A stretch of 64,000 bases of DNA from CALCEB01 sp035531475. GTDB lineage: Bacteria > Acidobacteriota > Terriglobia > UBA7540. Location: NCBI GenBank assembly GCA_035531475.1, contig DATKST010000015.1, positions 1 through 64,000 of the forward strand. The letters run 5' to 3'. How positions within the stretch are numbered: the first letter of the stretch is position 1; the number at the start of each line of letters is the position of its first letter. Positions 17,387 to 26,997 of the stretch are shown piece by piece. The notes below the pieces were generated by a model, which was not told the origin of the DNA, did not search any database, and was given only the letters and a program-made list of their open reading frames with translations. The position numbers and the translations under genes were made by a program.

Positions 17387-17570
17387 GGTCCGTTCGAGAA
17401 TAACTGCACACGGTTGAACTGGTGCCCCTCACCCACCGCGACGGGAAGCACTGCTTCCCCGCGGTTCTCCCTCTCCCCGCTTGCGGGGAGAGGGCCGGGG
17501 TGAGGGGTCACGCGACGCCTCTGCCATCAAGATCATGAGGTTCACATTCACTGAACAGTATTGGGGTTAA
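17384..17570. repeat. Family 1 palindromic element filling a convergent gene junction
   Basis: A roughly 187-bp copy with core CCCTCTCCCCGCTTGCGGGG-AGAGGG and right end CTGAACAGTATTGGGGTTAA. It begins with TTAAGG, which supplies the TAA stop of the FG-GAP gene (17384-17386). Its right-end TTAA contains the stop codon of the response regulator (17567-17569). It probably acts as a bidirectional terminator by virtue of the hairpin (inference). Confidence 0.78.
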
Positions 17571-18253
17571 GCTCCGAACTTATATCCCAGCCCGGGCACG
17601 GTGAGGATGAATTTCGGCTCGCTCGGGTCCGGCTCCAGCTTCTGGCGAAGCCATGCGACGTGTACGTCCACGGTGCGGGTTGCGGGCGTCGCAGTATAAC
17701 CCCAGACCTCGCGCAACAATTCTTGGCGGGAAAGAGTCACGCCACGGTGTTCGATGAAGTACCGTAAAAGTTGAAACTCGCGTGCCGATAAAGAAACGGC
17801 TTTGCCCGCGCGCCGCACTTCGGTGCCCTTCAGGTCTACCCGGACATTTCCAAAACTGAAGGCCGATGGCTCTTCCGGGTCTTTTTGCGGAGGCCGGCGC
17901 AGCAGCGCTTCCATGCGGGCCAGAAGCTCCATCATGTCGAAGGGCTTCGAAAGATAATCGTCCGCTCCGATCTTGAGGCCCAACACCTTATCGATGGTTT
18001 TTCCACGCGCCGTCAGCATCAGAATGGGAGTGGTCAGGTTGTGCTGGCGCAGATCGCGGCAAACGTCGATGCCGCTCTTGAGCGGCAGCATCACGTCCAG
18101 CAGGATCAGGTCAAAAAGTCCAGTGGATGCCCTCTCCAATCCTTGTGCCCCGTCAGCCGCGGTCTCGACGGTATATCCCTCGCTCTCGAGCCGGTCCTTC
18201 AACACCCTCAACAGGCCGGGCTCATCGTCGACCAGCAGGATTTTGTTGCGCAT
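17567..18253 (-). CDS. OmpR/PhoB-family response regulator
   Basis: A two-component DNA-binding regulator, 228 residues. The receiver domain starts KILLVDDEPGLLRVL, with the acidic DD pair, the phospho-acceptor Asp in LILLDVMLP and the conserved Lys in LSKPFDMMELLARM. The C-terminal winged helix is of Trans_reg_C type (VSLSAREFQLLRYFIEHRG; VDVHVAWLRQKLE; VPGLGYKFGA). It is 57 bp downstream of the histidine kinase gene on the same strand, and the pair follows the RND efflux genes. It is likely their regulator (inference from position). Confidence 0.95.
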   Translation of the reverse strand: MRNKILLVDDEPGLLRVLKDRLESEGYTVETAADGAQGLERASTGLFDLILLDVMLPLKSGIDVCRDLRQHNLTTPILMLTARGKTIDKVLGLKIGADDYLSKPFDMMELLARMEALLRRPPQKDPEEPSAFSFGNVRVDLKGTEVRRAGKAVSLSAREFQLLRYFIEHRGVTLSRQELLREVWGYTATPATRTVDVHVAWLRQKLEPDPSEPKFILTVPGLGYKFGA

Positions 18254-18310
18254 AAGAGTCCGAAGACCTCATCGCCCGGGCCTGGGTTTTGCAAGGACAC
18301 CCGGCTGTTG

Positions 18311-20176
18311 TCACGCGGGTTCAGCCAGTACCTGTTCACCCTTGTCCATCGCCGGAAGGTGCAGAGTAAACGCGCAACCTTTGCCGGGCTCGCTCCGAAC
18401 CGTCAAGCTTCCTCCCATCGCGGCGGCAATATCTTTGGCCAGACCCAGGCCGATGCCGGTTCCTCGCGCCTGGGTCGAGTAGGCCATCTGGCCACGATAA
18501 AAGGGCTCAAAAATGTGGGGCAGATCAGCCGCGGCAATGCCCGGTCCGCGATCTTCTACCGTCAATTGAATTTCCTCACCGTGGGCTGTCTTGCGGTCTT
18601 CGGCCCGCAGCCCCATCCAGCCACCAGCGGCTCCGTATTTTGCAGCATTGCTGATCAAGTTCTGAACACACTGGGCAAGCGCCACTCGATCGGCCCGGAC
18701 TAGGGGCAAGTCCGGAGGGATGTGCTTTTCCACGTGGAGTCCGGAGGACTCAAGCACGGCGCGTGAACCGTCAAGGACTTGTTCGATGAAACCCTCGATC
18801 TCGAGTGGCTGCAGGTCATAACGTACCCGTCCGCTCTCTTGCGCCACAAACGCCAGAACCTGGTCTACCATGGAGGATAAGCGCGCGCCTTCATTGCGGA
18901 TCAAAGCCCCATAGTCCTTTACCTGGGGTCCGGATGTGACCACGCCATCCGCCAGATTATCCGCTGCGGAACAGATGATGGCGAGCGGCGTTCGCAAATC
19001 GTGTGAAACTCCGGCGGCAAAGTCCATCTGGAGCTGGGCCAGGAGGTGGGCGCGCCGCACCGCCACCAGAATCAGCGCCAGGCTCGCCGCCAGCAGCAAC
19101 AGAACGCCGAATCCTACCGCCAAGTTCCGCCGCTGGAGTTCCTCCACCGCCTTATCCAGCGAGCCGGACCTGTGCTTGACGGCCATGATCCATTCCTGGC
19201 TGGTGTTGACGGGGATAATGACCGGCTGCCATTCTGACGCAAAGAACTCCGTATTCGAAGCGGATTCTTCATCCTCCGGGTTATGAATCACTCCGTCCGC
19301 ATCGTCACCTTGCAACGTTCTGGCAGCGGTGGTTGGCGGATGAATGTCATGGAACAAAGTCATCACCGCATCGGGCGGGGCGAAGTCCGCGGCGGGCATA
19401 TTCGACGGATTTTGATAAAGGACTTGTTGCGGTCCGGCACCCTGGCGAATCTCAATACGGTAGACCAAGCCTCCCGCCCCGCTAAAGTAACGCCGTACAA
19501 ATTCCGGCAACATCACTTTGGCCAGGTAAGGATGGTTAAGTTCCAGGACCAGAAAGAGATTCCGTGCTTTGCTCTGCGAACCTTGGGCAGCCGCGGCAGG
19601 CACGGTCTCCAGGCGCCGAATGAACACCAGTCCTTTTTCGTCAAACTCCCACAAAGAGCCTCCATTGCGGACAGTACTTAAGGCCAGAAATGCCGGATGG
19701 GATGCCAGGGGAGAAACGGCGAGGTTTTGCAATTGATTCGGCAGAGGCTCCTTTTCAAAGCGGCTTGTGGCGGGATTGAGGCGCTGGTATTCCGCGCGCT
19801 GGGCATCCCACACGCCGACGCTCTTCAATAAATCGGGGCGGCGGGAAATACGGCGCCAGTCGCCATAATGATCGACGATATCATCGAGCGCCAGTTTAGG
19901 TGATTTGGCGGCGGGAGTCTGGAAGGCGCGGCAAAGTGACGTCAGTTGGCTGGAAAGGTCGCGGTTGAACCGTTGGATGGATACGCGTAGACCGCCCCGC
20001 AGTCGCTGGCGCTCCGCATGGCTCACTTCCTGGCTCCAGTGAACCTGCAAAAACCCCAGCACAATTAGAATTGAAGCTACCACCGCGACCAATAGTCCCT
20101 GGAAATTGGGACGATTCGCCGTTCGCTTTAGCCAACTGAGGGGGACGTAACCCTCGCGATCTTGTAATGCCGCCAT
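18311..20176 (-). CDS. Membrane sensor histidine kinase
   Basis: A 621-residue inner-membrane kinase. One membrane segment near residues 27-45 (LLVAVVASILIVLGFLQV) and a second before AVRRAHLLAQL enclose a periplasmic sensor domain of about 300 residues with no motif I recognise. The HisKA box is AAGVSHDLRTPLAIICSA, with the phospho-accepting His. The ATP-binding lobe shows N (NLISNAAKYG), G1 (EDRGPGIAAADLPHIFEPFY) and G2 (GTGIGLGLAKDIAAAMGG). It is paired with the response regulator 57 bp downstream. Its proximity to the efflux operon suggests it senses a compound or envelope stress. Confidence 0.93.
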   Translation of the reverse strand: MAALQDREGYVPLSWLKRTANRPNFQGLLVAVVASILIVLGFLQVHWSQEVSHAERQRLRGGLRVSIQRFNRDLSSQLTSLCRAFQTPAAKSPKLALDDIVDHYGDWRRISRRPDLLKSVGVWDAQRAEYQRLNPATSRFEKEPLPNQLQNLAVSPLASHPAFLALSTVRNGGSLWEFDEKGLVFIRRLETVPAAAAQGSQSKARNLFLVLELNHPYLAKVMLPEFVRRYFSGAGGLVYRIEIRQGAGPQQVLYQNPSNMPAADFAPPDAVMTLFHDIHPPTTAARTLQGDDADGVIHNPEDEESASNTEFFASEWQPVIIPVNTSQEWIMAVKHRSGSLDKAVEELQRRNLAVGFGVLLLLAASLALILVAVRRAHLLAQLQMDFAAGVSHDLRTPLAIICSAADNLADGVVTSGPQVKDYGALIRNEGARLSSMVDQVLAFVAQESGRVRYDLQPLEIEGFIEQVLDGSRAVLESSGLHVEKHIPPDLPLVRADRVALAQCVQNLISNAAKYGAAGGWMGLRAEDRKTAHGEEIQLTVEDRGPGIAAADLPHIFEPFYRGQMAYSTQARGTGIGLGLAKDIAAAMGGSLTVRSEPGKGCAFTLHLPAMDKGEQVLAEPA

Positions 20177-20368
20177 GTTGGGAATACACTCTTCAGCAAG
20201 TTGCGTAAACTAATCCGGCTTATTCACGAATCTTCCCCCGACGGTCCAGGCGTAATACTTCGAGGATAATCCGGCCAAACCATTAAGAATCCGGGCGCCG
20301 CGTTCGCTGAGGCACGGTGCTGTCCACTCGATTTCTGGAAGACACACTGGCATCACGGTTGACCACCG

Positions 20369-21580
20369 CTACCTTGAGTCTACCAAATGCGGGCTCACGA
20401 TTGTATCCGGGCGCAGCTCTTCGGAACCATGCAATGCCACTTCATCGCCCTCATGAAGGTCGCCGAAAACCTCTGTCAGGTTGCCGGAGTTGGCCCCTTG
20501 CTTAACGTTTACCCATTCGGTTTTCCCGCTACGCACCCGGACCACGAAATTTGCTTCCATGGTTCGGGCCACGGCGGATTGCTGAACAAACAGAGTGGCG
20601 TGCGGGCGGCGGACGGGCCAGGAGGCCTCTGGAAACATCCCCGCATCGAGCGTCCCATCTGGATTCCACACATCCAGCTCCACCGGCATGGTGCGGGTCT
20701 TCTGATCCAATGAGTCTGCAATGCGCGCCACGGTTCCTGTGAAGGTCCGGCCGGGAAACGCCGGGACCGTGAAATTGACTTGGGTTCCTTGCTTGACTCC
20801 CGCCACATAAAGCTCCGGAACGGCTACGACCAGACGCAGACGGGACACTTGTTCAACGGAAAGCATGGGCATTTGGGCGCCCGGCCCTCCGGAAGGTCCT
20901 ACCAGGGCGCCCGGGTGGACATACCGCTTTGTAACGATGCCGTCGAACGGCGCGGTGACTCGCAAATAGCCTTCAATCTCCTCGACAGAGTGCAAGGTGG
21001 CCTGTGCCGCCTCGGCGTTATCGTGCAGAGCCTTGACCCTGGCCCGGTCGGCGTCTGCTATTTTTTCGGCAACTTCCAGTTCTTCTTCTGAAATCACCCC
21101 CGGCGTGGCGGCGGCCACCTTCAGCCGGTCATAGGTGCCTTCGTCCGAAGCCAGTTTTGCCTCGGACGCAATGCGGCTGCTCACGGCGCTCTGCAATCTC
21201 GCTTGTGCCTCTGCTTTCTGAGCAACGATTTCGGGAGCCACCAAGCGCGCCAGAAGTTGTCCCTGCTTCACCCGCGACCCGCGGTCCACTCCCATCCACT
21301 GCACAAACCCGGTGACCTTGGGGTAAATGGCCACCTCTTCGTAGGGCTGCAGTTCGCCGGGCAGTGAAACCGTCATGTTCAGTTCTTGCGAAACCACACG
21401 AGTGGTATCAATTGTCGTGACGATGCTTGTGGCGGGATTCGTCGCCGCGGATACTCGACCGTTTCCCGAATTGCAACCAGCGGCCACAAAGACGAAGGCA
21501 AGGATGGCGGCTCCAGCAAAAGTGGCCAGAACTGAGGTGCAAATCTGTCCTTGATGCGGGATAACATGACAGTGTTTCAT
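20369..21580 (-). CDS. RND efflux periplasmic adaptor (HlyD/MFP family lipoprotein)
   Basis: Periplasmic adaptor linking the RND pump to the TolC channel, 403 residues. The ATG at 21580 has GAGGAG at good spacing. The N-terminus is a lipoprotein signal with lipobox VAAGCNS. Then come a barrel-sandwich hybrid (EVAIYPKVTGFVQWMGVDRG; VTAPFDGIVTKRYVHPG), a helical hairpin between the halves, and the beta-barrel and membrane-proximal parts (VNFTVPAFPGRTFTGTVARI). It lies downstream of the permease gene but separated by about 350 bp, which contain two inserted repeats. Confidence 0.92.
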   Translation of the reverse strand: MKHCHVIPHQGQICTSVLATFAGAAILAFVFVAAGCNSGNGRVSAATNPATSIVTTIDTTRVVSQELNMTVSLPGELQPYEEVAIYPKVTGFVQWMGVDRGSRVKQGQLLARLVAPEIVAQKAEAQARLQSAVSSRIASEAKLASDEGTYDRLKVAAATPGVISEEELEVAEKIADADRARVKALHDNAEAAQATLHSVEEIEGYLRVTAPFDGIVTKRYVHPGALVGPSGGPGAQMPMLSVEQVSRLRLVVAVPELYVAGVKQGTQVNFTVPAFPGRTFTGTVARIADSLDQKTRTMPVELDVWNPDGTLDAGMFPEASWPVRRPHATLFVQQSAVARTMEANFVVRVRSGKTEWVNVKQGANSGNLTEVFGDLHEGDEVALHGSEELRPDTIVSPHLVDSR

Positions 21581-21633
21581 AGTTTTTTCTCCTCTGGAAG
21601 AACCCCCATGCTCCAACGTGCGCCAACATTTGT

Positions 21634-21790
21634 TACTAGCCCCAATACTGTTCACTTAGGGCCCGTTCAGAAATAACTGTTCCATCTTCCAACCGGCACC
21701 CCTCACCCGCCGCTTCGCGTCACCCTCTCCCCGCTTGCGGGGAGAGGGCGAGGGGTGAGGGGATGTATTGGGTCCGAAATGGAACAGTTA
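21634..21790. repeat. Family 1 palindromic element inside the efflux gene cluster
   Basis: Begins with the terminal sequence TAGCCCCAATACTGTTCACT. The core is CCCTCTCCCCGCTTGCGGGG-AGAGGG. The segment 21686-21774 is nearly identical, in inverted orientation, to 26680-26767, including a distinctive GATGTATTGGGTC tail. The pair brackets the RND permease and most of the tolC gene. Confidence 0.78.
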
Positions 21791-21843
21791 CTATCTGGCA
21801 GATCCTTAGCCAACTATTCCATTGGAGCCTGATTCTCACGCGC

Positions 21844-21896
21844 TGTAGCAGCGGGCGTTGTGCCCGCCCGTGGGCGAGCACGAGGGTCGCCCCTAC
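21844..21896. repeat. Dispersed hairpin repeat, family 3
   Basis: Copy with GTAGCAGCGGGCGTTGTGCC and GGGTCGCCCCTAC, followed by ATATCCCCTTATCTGAGCAG, which mirrors the flank of the copy at 15310. It lies 32 bp beyond the stop of the RND permease gene. Confidence 0.7.
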
Positions 21897-21927
21897 GAGA
21901 TATCCCCTTATCTGAGCAGCATTGCTA

Positions 21928-24900
21928 CTAACTCGCCGCTGAATACCGGCTGTCAGGATCCGTGGGATCCAGCGACGCCGATTCCGCAGTCGCCCTTCCT
22001 TGCGCCAGCGAAAATACAGCAGGCAAAATCAGAAGGGTGGCCACGGTGGAAGCCATCAATCCGCCAATCACCGCCCGTCCCAACGGCGCCGTCTGGTGGG
22101 AGCCTTCGCCCCAGGCCAGCGCCATTGGAATCATTCCAGCAATCATCGCCAGACTGGTCATCAGAATTGCCCGCAGGCGGGTCTTACCGCCATAAACGGC
22201 TGCCTCCGCTGCGGAAGCCCCGGCCCGGCGATGCTCCTCCGCGAACGTCACCAAAAGAATGGAATTCGCCACCGATACGCCCAGCGCCATGATTGCGCCC
22301 ATAAAGGATTGCAGGTTCATGGTGGTCCCGGTTACAAGCAGTGCAAGGATGACGCCACAGACCACTGCGGGCGTGGTGGAGATTACAGCCAAGGCGAGCC
22401 GCATGGATTGGAAGTTTGCAGCGAGCAAAAGGAAGATGACCACAATCGCAAAGCCTAACCCCAGGCCCAGGTTGCGCAATGTCTGGCGCATGGGCGCCAC
22501 TTGGCCGCGCACGTGAAAGGCAACGCCCCGCGGCGGTGTCCCGGCTCGCTGGATGGCCGCGTCCACCTGGTCAGCCGCACGCCCCAGGTCTTCGCCCTCC
22601 ACGTTGGCGGTCAAGGAAATCATCCGTTCCATGTCGTAGCGGTCATATTCGCCGGTCACCGTACCGTAGGAAAGATGCGCCACATCGCCTAGGTTGGGGT
22701 GATTCGCCGGGCCTCCCTGCATCAGCGGGATACTCGCAAGATCATCCAGAGATTTCATCTGTGACTGTGGAACCTCCACTTGTACCTGATAGCCGATTCC
22801 AGTTTCGGGGTCCTGCCAGAAATTCCGGGACACAAAGCGGCTGGACCAGGTGGCCGTCTCCACCGATTGGGCAATCTGCTGAACCGTGACGCCGAGTTGC
22901 CCTGCCCGCACGCGGTCAATGTCCACATTCAGGCTGGGGTATTCCAGCGGCTGGCCATAATGCAGGTCGCGGAGGAATTTAATTTGGTTCATTGCAGCCC
23001 GCACCTTCTCCGCGTAGGCGTGGTTGGCGGTCATCTTGGGGCCGTGAATGGCAACTTCGATTGGCGTCGGTGAACCAAAGTCCATAATCTGGCTCACAAT
23101 GTCGCCGGATTCGAAGGTAAACGAAGTGTCCGGGAAATCGCGGGCAAGAACCCCTCGCAGCTTTTCTTGTAATGGGGTGACGCGAATGTTTGCGCTCGCT
23201 TTCAGTTGGACTCGCAGGACGGCTTCCTGGGGACCGCTGGTCCAGAGGTAAATCAGATTAACGGGATAGCTCGGAGCGTAGGTGCCCACGTAGCCAATGC
23301 TGATTTCCACGTTTCCAGGTCCGGCCAGCTTTTTGATCTCATCCAACGTCTTCAGGGCTATCGCCTCGGTTGCCTCAATGCGCGTTCCGGCGGGCGCACG
23401 CAGCCGGAGCTGGAACTGGTTTTCAGGAACGTGCGGGAAGATTTCACGGCCCAGTTGCGGGGCCAGCAAGGCAATCATCAGAACCGCCACTAGCAGATAC
23501 ACTCCCACCAGGACGCCGCTGCGCCGCATCAGCTTCTGGATGAAGCCCGCATAGCGGTCACGAAAGTGATCGAATTTCGAGCGACCCTCGCGTTCTTCCG
23601 GGTTGGAATGAAGCCGCTTGTTGAGCCAGATATACAGCACCGGCACCAGGGAGTTGGAGAGCAAGTAAGAGGCAACCACGCTGTACGCCACAGCCAGGGA
23701 CAGCGGAACAAAGAGAGCGCGCGTGATGCCCACCATCAGGAAGGACGGTACAAACACAGCCAGGATGGAAAGCATCGCCAGGAAGCGCGGCAGGAGGGTC
23801 TGCTGCGTCGCTGTAAGCGCCGCCACCGCCGGCGAATCCGTTTCCTCAAGGACGTGATGAATATTTTCGATTTCCACCGTCATCTCATCCACCAGGATGC
23901 CCACAGCGAGCGCCAGCCCTCCCAACGTCATGATGTTGATCGACTGGTTGGACAACCACAAGGCCACAACCGCCGTCAGCAAGCAGAAGGGAATGGTGGC
24001 GACTACAATCAATGAACTGCGTAGCTCGCGAAGGAAAAGATACACCATCAAACCGGTGAGCAGTGCCCCCAGGATTCCTTCCCGGATCAGCGAAATCAGC
24101 GAATGCGTTACATAGGTGGATTGATCGAACTCAAAGGTCACATGGATGCCGGCCGGAAGAACGTTTTCAAATTGGCTCATGTTCGATTTGACTTCGTTCA
24201 CCACCGCCAGGGTGGAGGCGTCCGCGCGCTTGGTGACAGGAAGATAGACGGTCCTGTGGCCATTCACCAGGGCGTAACCCAGGGTAATGTCGCTGCCGTC
24301 CTCCACCCAACCGATGTCGTGCATGAAGACGGTTGGCCCGGCGCCGGTGCGAATCGGCAAGTCCTCCAAGCTGTGGAAGTCAGTGACGACGGCGTTCATG
24401 GGAGTAATGCGGTCCAAATCACCGGTGCGCATGTCACCCGCCGGAGCAATAATGTTTCCCGAGAGAAGCGCCTTCACCACTTCACCCGTGGACATGCGGT
24501 AGCTGTTCAGCTTGTCCCGGTCGGCGTGAATGACGATGGTTCGTGAGCTGCCTCCGAAGGTGGCGGGCGAAGAGACGCCGGGCAGGGTGGTGAAGAGCGG
24601 GCGAACGCGGTTCAGCGCCAGGTCCTGAAGCTCATCCACGCTGTGCGTTTTACTTGAAAAGACGAGATACCCCACGGGCACACTGCCGGCGTCGAATCGC
24701 AGCACGAAAGGAGGAACGGTCCCGGCGGGCATGTAGGCGTGCGCGCGCTCGATGTAGGCAATGGTCTGGGATAAAGATTGATTCATGTCGGTGCCCGGCA
24801 GAAACGAAAGCTTCAGCAGGGCAAAATTCTCGACGGATTTAGATTCCACACTTTGGAGACCCGCAATGTAGAGGAAGTTATATTCGTAATAGTACGTCAG

Positions 24901-25086
24901 ATACCCTTCCATCTGGGCGGGGCTCATGCCGCCGTAAGGCTGGGCCACGTAGATCACCGGCAAATTGAGATTCGGAAAGATATCAATGGGCATCCGCGTA
25001 ATGGCCAGGATGGAGCACAGTGAAATGCCCAGGACTGCGACGATAATGGTAATGGGCCGCCGGAAAGCGGCATGTACAAGCCACAT
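21928..25086 (-). CDS. RND-family efflux transporter permease
   Basis: Inner-membrane proton-driven pump, 1052 residues, the usual length. N-terminal MWLVHAAFRRPITIIVAVLG begins the first membrane helix. Two porter domains alternate with two bundles of membrane helices. The TM4 proton-relay region reads GILVDEMTVEIENIHHVLEE, with Asp-Glu where AcrB has Asp-Asp. The C-terminal half has GVSVANSILLVTFAEEHRR and TRLRAILMTSLAMIAGMIPMAL. It starts 3 bp after the TolC-like gene ends. Substrate is not evident: it lacks the heavy-metal (CzcA) hallmarks I would expect and looks closest to multidrug pumps. Confidence 0.94.
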   Translation of the reverse strand: MWLVHAAFRRPITIIVAVLGISLCSILAITRMPIDIFPNLNLPVIYVAQPYGGMSPAQMEGYLTYYYEYNFLYIAGLQSVESKSVENFALLKLSFLPGTDMNQSLSQTIAYIERAHAYMPAGTVPPFVLRFDAGSVPVGYLVFSSKTHSVDELQDLALNRVRPLFTTLPGVSSPATFGGSSRTIVIHADRDKLNSYRMSTGEVVKALLSGNIIAPAGDMRTGDLDRITPMNAVVTDFHSLEDLPIRTGAGPTVFMHDIGWVEDGSDITLGYALVNGHRTVYLPVTKRADASTLAVVNEVKSNMSQFENVLPAGIHVTFEFDQSTYVTHSLISLIREGILGALLTGLMVYLFLRELRSSLIVVATIPFCLLTAVVALWLSNQSINIMTLGGLALAVGILVDEMTVEIENIHHVLEETDSPAVAALTATQQTLLPRFLAMLSILAVFVPSFLMVGITRALFVPLSLAVAYSVVASYLLSNSLVPVLYIWLNKRLHSNPEEREGRSKFDHFRDRYAGFIQKLMRRSGVLVGVYLLVAVLMIALLAPQLGREIFPHVPENQFQLRLRAPAGTRIEATEAIALKTLDEIKKLAGPGNVEISIGYVGTYAPSYPVNLIYLWTSGPQEAVLRVQLKASANIRVTPLQEKLRGVLARDFPDTSFTFESGDIVSQIMDFGSPTPIEVAIHGPKMTANHAYAEKVRAAMNQIKFLRDLHYGQPLEYPSLNVDIDRVRAGQLGVTVQQIAQSVETATWSSRFVSRNFWQDPETGIGYQVQVEVPQSQMKSLDDLASIPLMQGGPANHPNLGDVAHLSYGTVTGEYDRYDMERMISLTANVEGEDLGRAADQVDAAIQRAGTPPRGVAFHVRGQVAPMRQTLRNLGLGLGFAIVVIFLLLAANFQSMRLALAVISTTPAVVCGVILALLVTGTTMNLQSFMGAIMALGVSVANSILLVTFAEEHRRAGASAAEAAVYGGKTRLRAILMTSLAMIAGMIPMALAWGEGSHQTAPLGRAVIGGLMASTVATLLILPAVFSLAQGRATAESASLDPTDPDSRYSAAS

Positions 25087-25089
25087 AAT

Positions 25090-26595
25090 TTAGGGTGCTC
25101 CCGTTGGAATGCTGGCGGCGAGATTGAGGAAGGGATGTACGTCTCCCTTTGCCGCAGCCAGGTCCGCCAAGGCCCGCCAGATACTCAGCCGGGCGAGCGA
25201 GTCGTCAATTTCCGCCTGCACCAGCAGACGTTGTGCTTCTGCCACGTCAACAATGGTCCCAACGCCTGCCCGGAAGCGGGCGCGGGCCTGCGCCTCGCTA
25301 TCCTGCGAGGCTTTGAGTTCGATCGGCGTGTTTTCCGCCGCGCGCCGGGCGCCGTCCAGAATGGCGCGCTCCCTCTCCAGTTGGCCGGTAACATATTGGA
25401 CGGTCTGGTCGTAAAGAGCTTTTTCGCGGCGGCGATTGGCAATTTCAATTTTCTTGCGTTCGCGAATGGACCAATAATCAAACAGAGGAAGCGATACGGT
25501 AAGGCCGGCCTCCCAATTGTGAGCTTCATCAGCGCCAAGCCCGTTGAACCCGGACGCCGCCGTGCCGTTTGAGTTCGCACCGCTGCCCCGGGCTGAACTC
25601 AGTCCTTCCAAAGTGAAGTGAGGGTAATACGAGTGGTTCAGCACGCTGATTCTGGATTGGACCTCTTGAATTCTCTTTTGCTCCACGGCCACAGCCGGAT
25701 GATTGGCAACGGGCATCTCAGTCCAAGTCTGTTCCGGAGGAATCTGCAAGAACGGGCCGGGTTTAATGTCCACCGGCGTCCCTGCGATCCCCAGTATTTC
25801 CGCAAGCGCCGCGCGGGCGACCGCGTGCGTCTCCTGGGCCTGAATCAACTGGGTTCGGGCCGCGGCCAGCTCCGCATCAGCGCGGGAGGCATCGGCGCCC
25901 GGCCGGATGTGCGCGTCCACCAGCGCGTGGACCGATCTGGCAAACACCGTTCTTCGATCCACGTCGGCCTGCGATGCCTTCACCCGCTGCGCATCGGCCA
26001 GGACCGCCAATGATGCGTCCGCCACCGCGGATGCCACCCCCAACTGTGTCAAGGTGATCTGTGCCACGGTCCGGCTTTCCGTCGCTTCCGAGGACTTGAC
26101 CTTGGACTGCCGGTATCCAAAATCGAACGGTTCCCAGGTGAAGAGCACACCCATCCCACTCACCCAGAAAGCGCGATCTGATGGCTTTAGGATTGTTCCC
26201 TGCGTGCTGGACATGACGGTTGGGAATTGCGGCAGCAGCACACCCAGAACGCTATTGCGGGTTCCCCGGTCGCCTTGCCACAAGGCGTCCAGGCGAGGTA
26301 AATAATCGGTCCTGGCCAGACCGACGCCGGCCTTCGCCGCGTTATAGGTTTCAAGAGAGGCCCGGACGGCTGGGTAGTTGGCCAAGGCAAAATCCACCGC
26401 TTCTTGAACGGTGAAGACTCGGCCGTGAGCTGGAGCTGATTGCATGGCGCCCGGTTGTTGCGTGGGAGGATACGGCTGTTGAGACGGCTGCGAAGTGGTC
26501 CTCGGCATCTGCGCCGCAGTGCATGGGAGACAAAGCAATAGCAGGTTGGGCAGAACCAGTAGACCGCTGCGGAAAGATCTGCGTCTCAACATCAT
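25090..26595 (-). CDS. TolC-family outer-membrane efflux channel
   Basis: Outer-membrane channel partner of the RND pump, 501 residues from the ATG at 26595. That ATG follows GGAGAAACAG and gives the signal peptide RRRSFRSGLLVLPNLLLLCLPCTAAQ. Two OEP repeats are seen: VFTVQEAVDFALANYPAVRA through AARTQLIQAQETHAVARAAL, and the repeat after NHPAVAVEQKRIQEVQSRI. A Pro/Gln-rich stretch follows the signal. The reading frame stays open upstream to 26841, but that part is the translation of a family 1 repeat and is not taken as coding. First gene of tolC-RND-adaptor. Confidence 0.9.
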   Translation of the reverse strand: MMLRRRSFRSGLLVLPNLLLLCLPCTAAQMPRTTSQPSQQPYPPTQQPGAMQSAPAHGRVFTVQEAVDFALANYPAVRASLETYNAAKAGVGLARTDYLPRLDALWQGDRGTRNSVLGVLLPQFPTVMSSTQGTILKPSDRAFWVSGMGVLFTWEPFDFGYRQSKVKSSEATESRTVAQITLTQLGVASAVADASLAVLADAQRVKASQADVDRRTVFARSVHALVDAHIRPGADASRADAELAAARTQLIQAQETHAVARAALAEILGIAGTPVDIKPGPFLQIPPEQTWTEMPVANHPAVAVEQKRIQEVQSRISVLNHSYYPHFTLEGLSSARGSGANSNGTAASGFNGLGADEAHNWEAGLTVSLPLFDYWSIRERKKIEIANRRREKALYDQTVQYVTGQLERERAILDGARRAAENTPIELKASQDSEAQARARFRAGVGTIVDVAEAQRLLVQAEIDDSLARLSIWRALADLAAAKGDVHPFLNLAASIPTGAP

Positions 26596-26639
26596 CTGTT
26601 TCTCCAGGTATTGGGTCCGTCCATGTCTTCGCAGAGTCA

Positions 26640-26815
26640 CAGCCAGACATTTGCGGTTCAGGATCAAGCGTTCAGAGGAGACCCAATACATCCCCTCACC
26701 CCTACCCTCTCCCCGCAAGCGGGGAGAGGGTGACGCGAAGCGGCGGGTGAGGGGTGCCAGTTGGAAGTCGGTGACTGCCCGCGTTGTTTTCACGTTAAGT
26801 GAACAGTATTCAGAG
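26640..26815. repeat. Family 1 palindromic element upstream of the TolC gene
   Basis: Inverted relative to the copy at 21634-21790. It ends with GTTAAGTGAACAGTATTC at the right. It sits 45 bp upstream of the TolC start codon, so transcripts starting further upstream would run through its hairpin. It may therefore influence operon expression (inference). Confidence 0.75.
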
Positions 26816-26997
26816 GAGGCCAGGTTCCGCGGCCATTGCAAAATGCCGTTTGATCAACGCCTCCTACGGATAGGATTATCGGTGGAAACTCGTTCCCAGT
26901 GCTGTTAAATGGCCGTAAAAAGGCCCTTAACACTTGCTTAACATGCAATCCACCCGGGGCGGGCGGGAAGTGGGAAGGAAGAAGAGCGGAGAAATCA

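Noticed and set aside
26596..26841. N-terminal extension of the TolC-like protein
   Set aside because: The extra 82 codons translate the family 1 repeat (PSPRLRGEGRGEG). The ATG at 26595 has a ribosome-binding site and a signal peptide.
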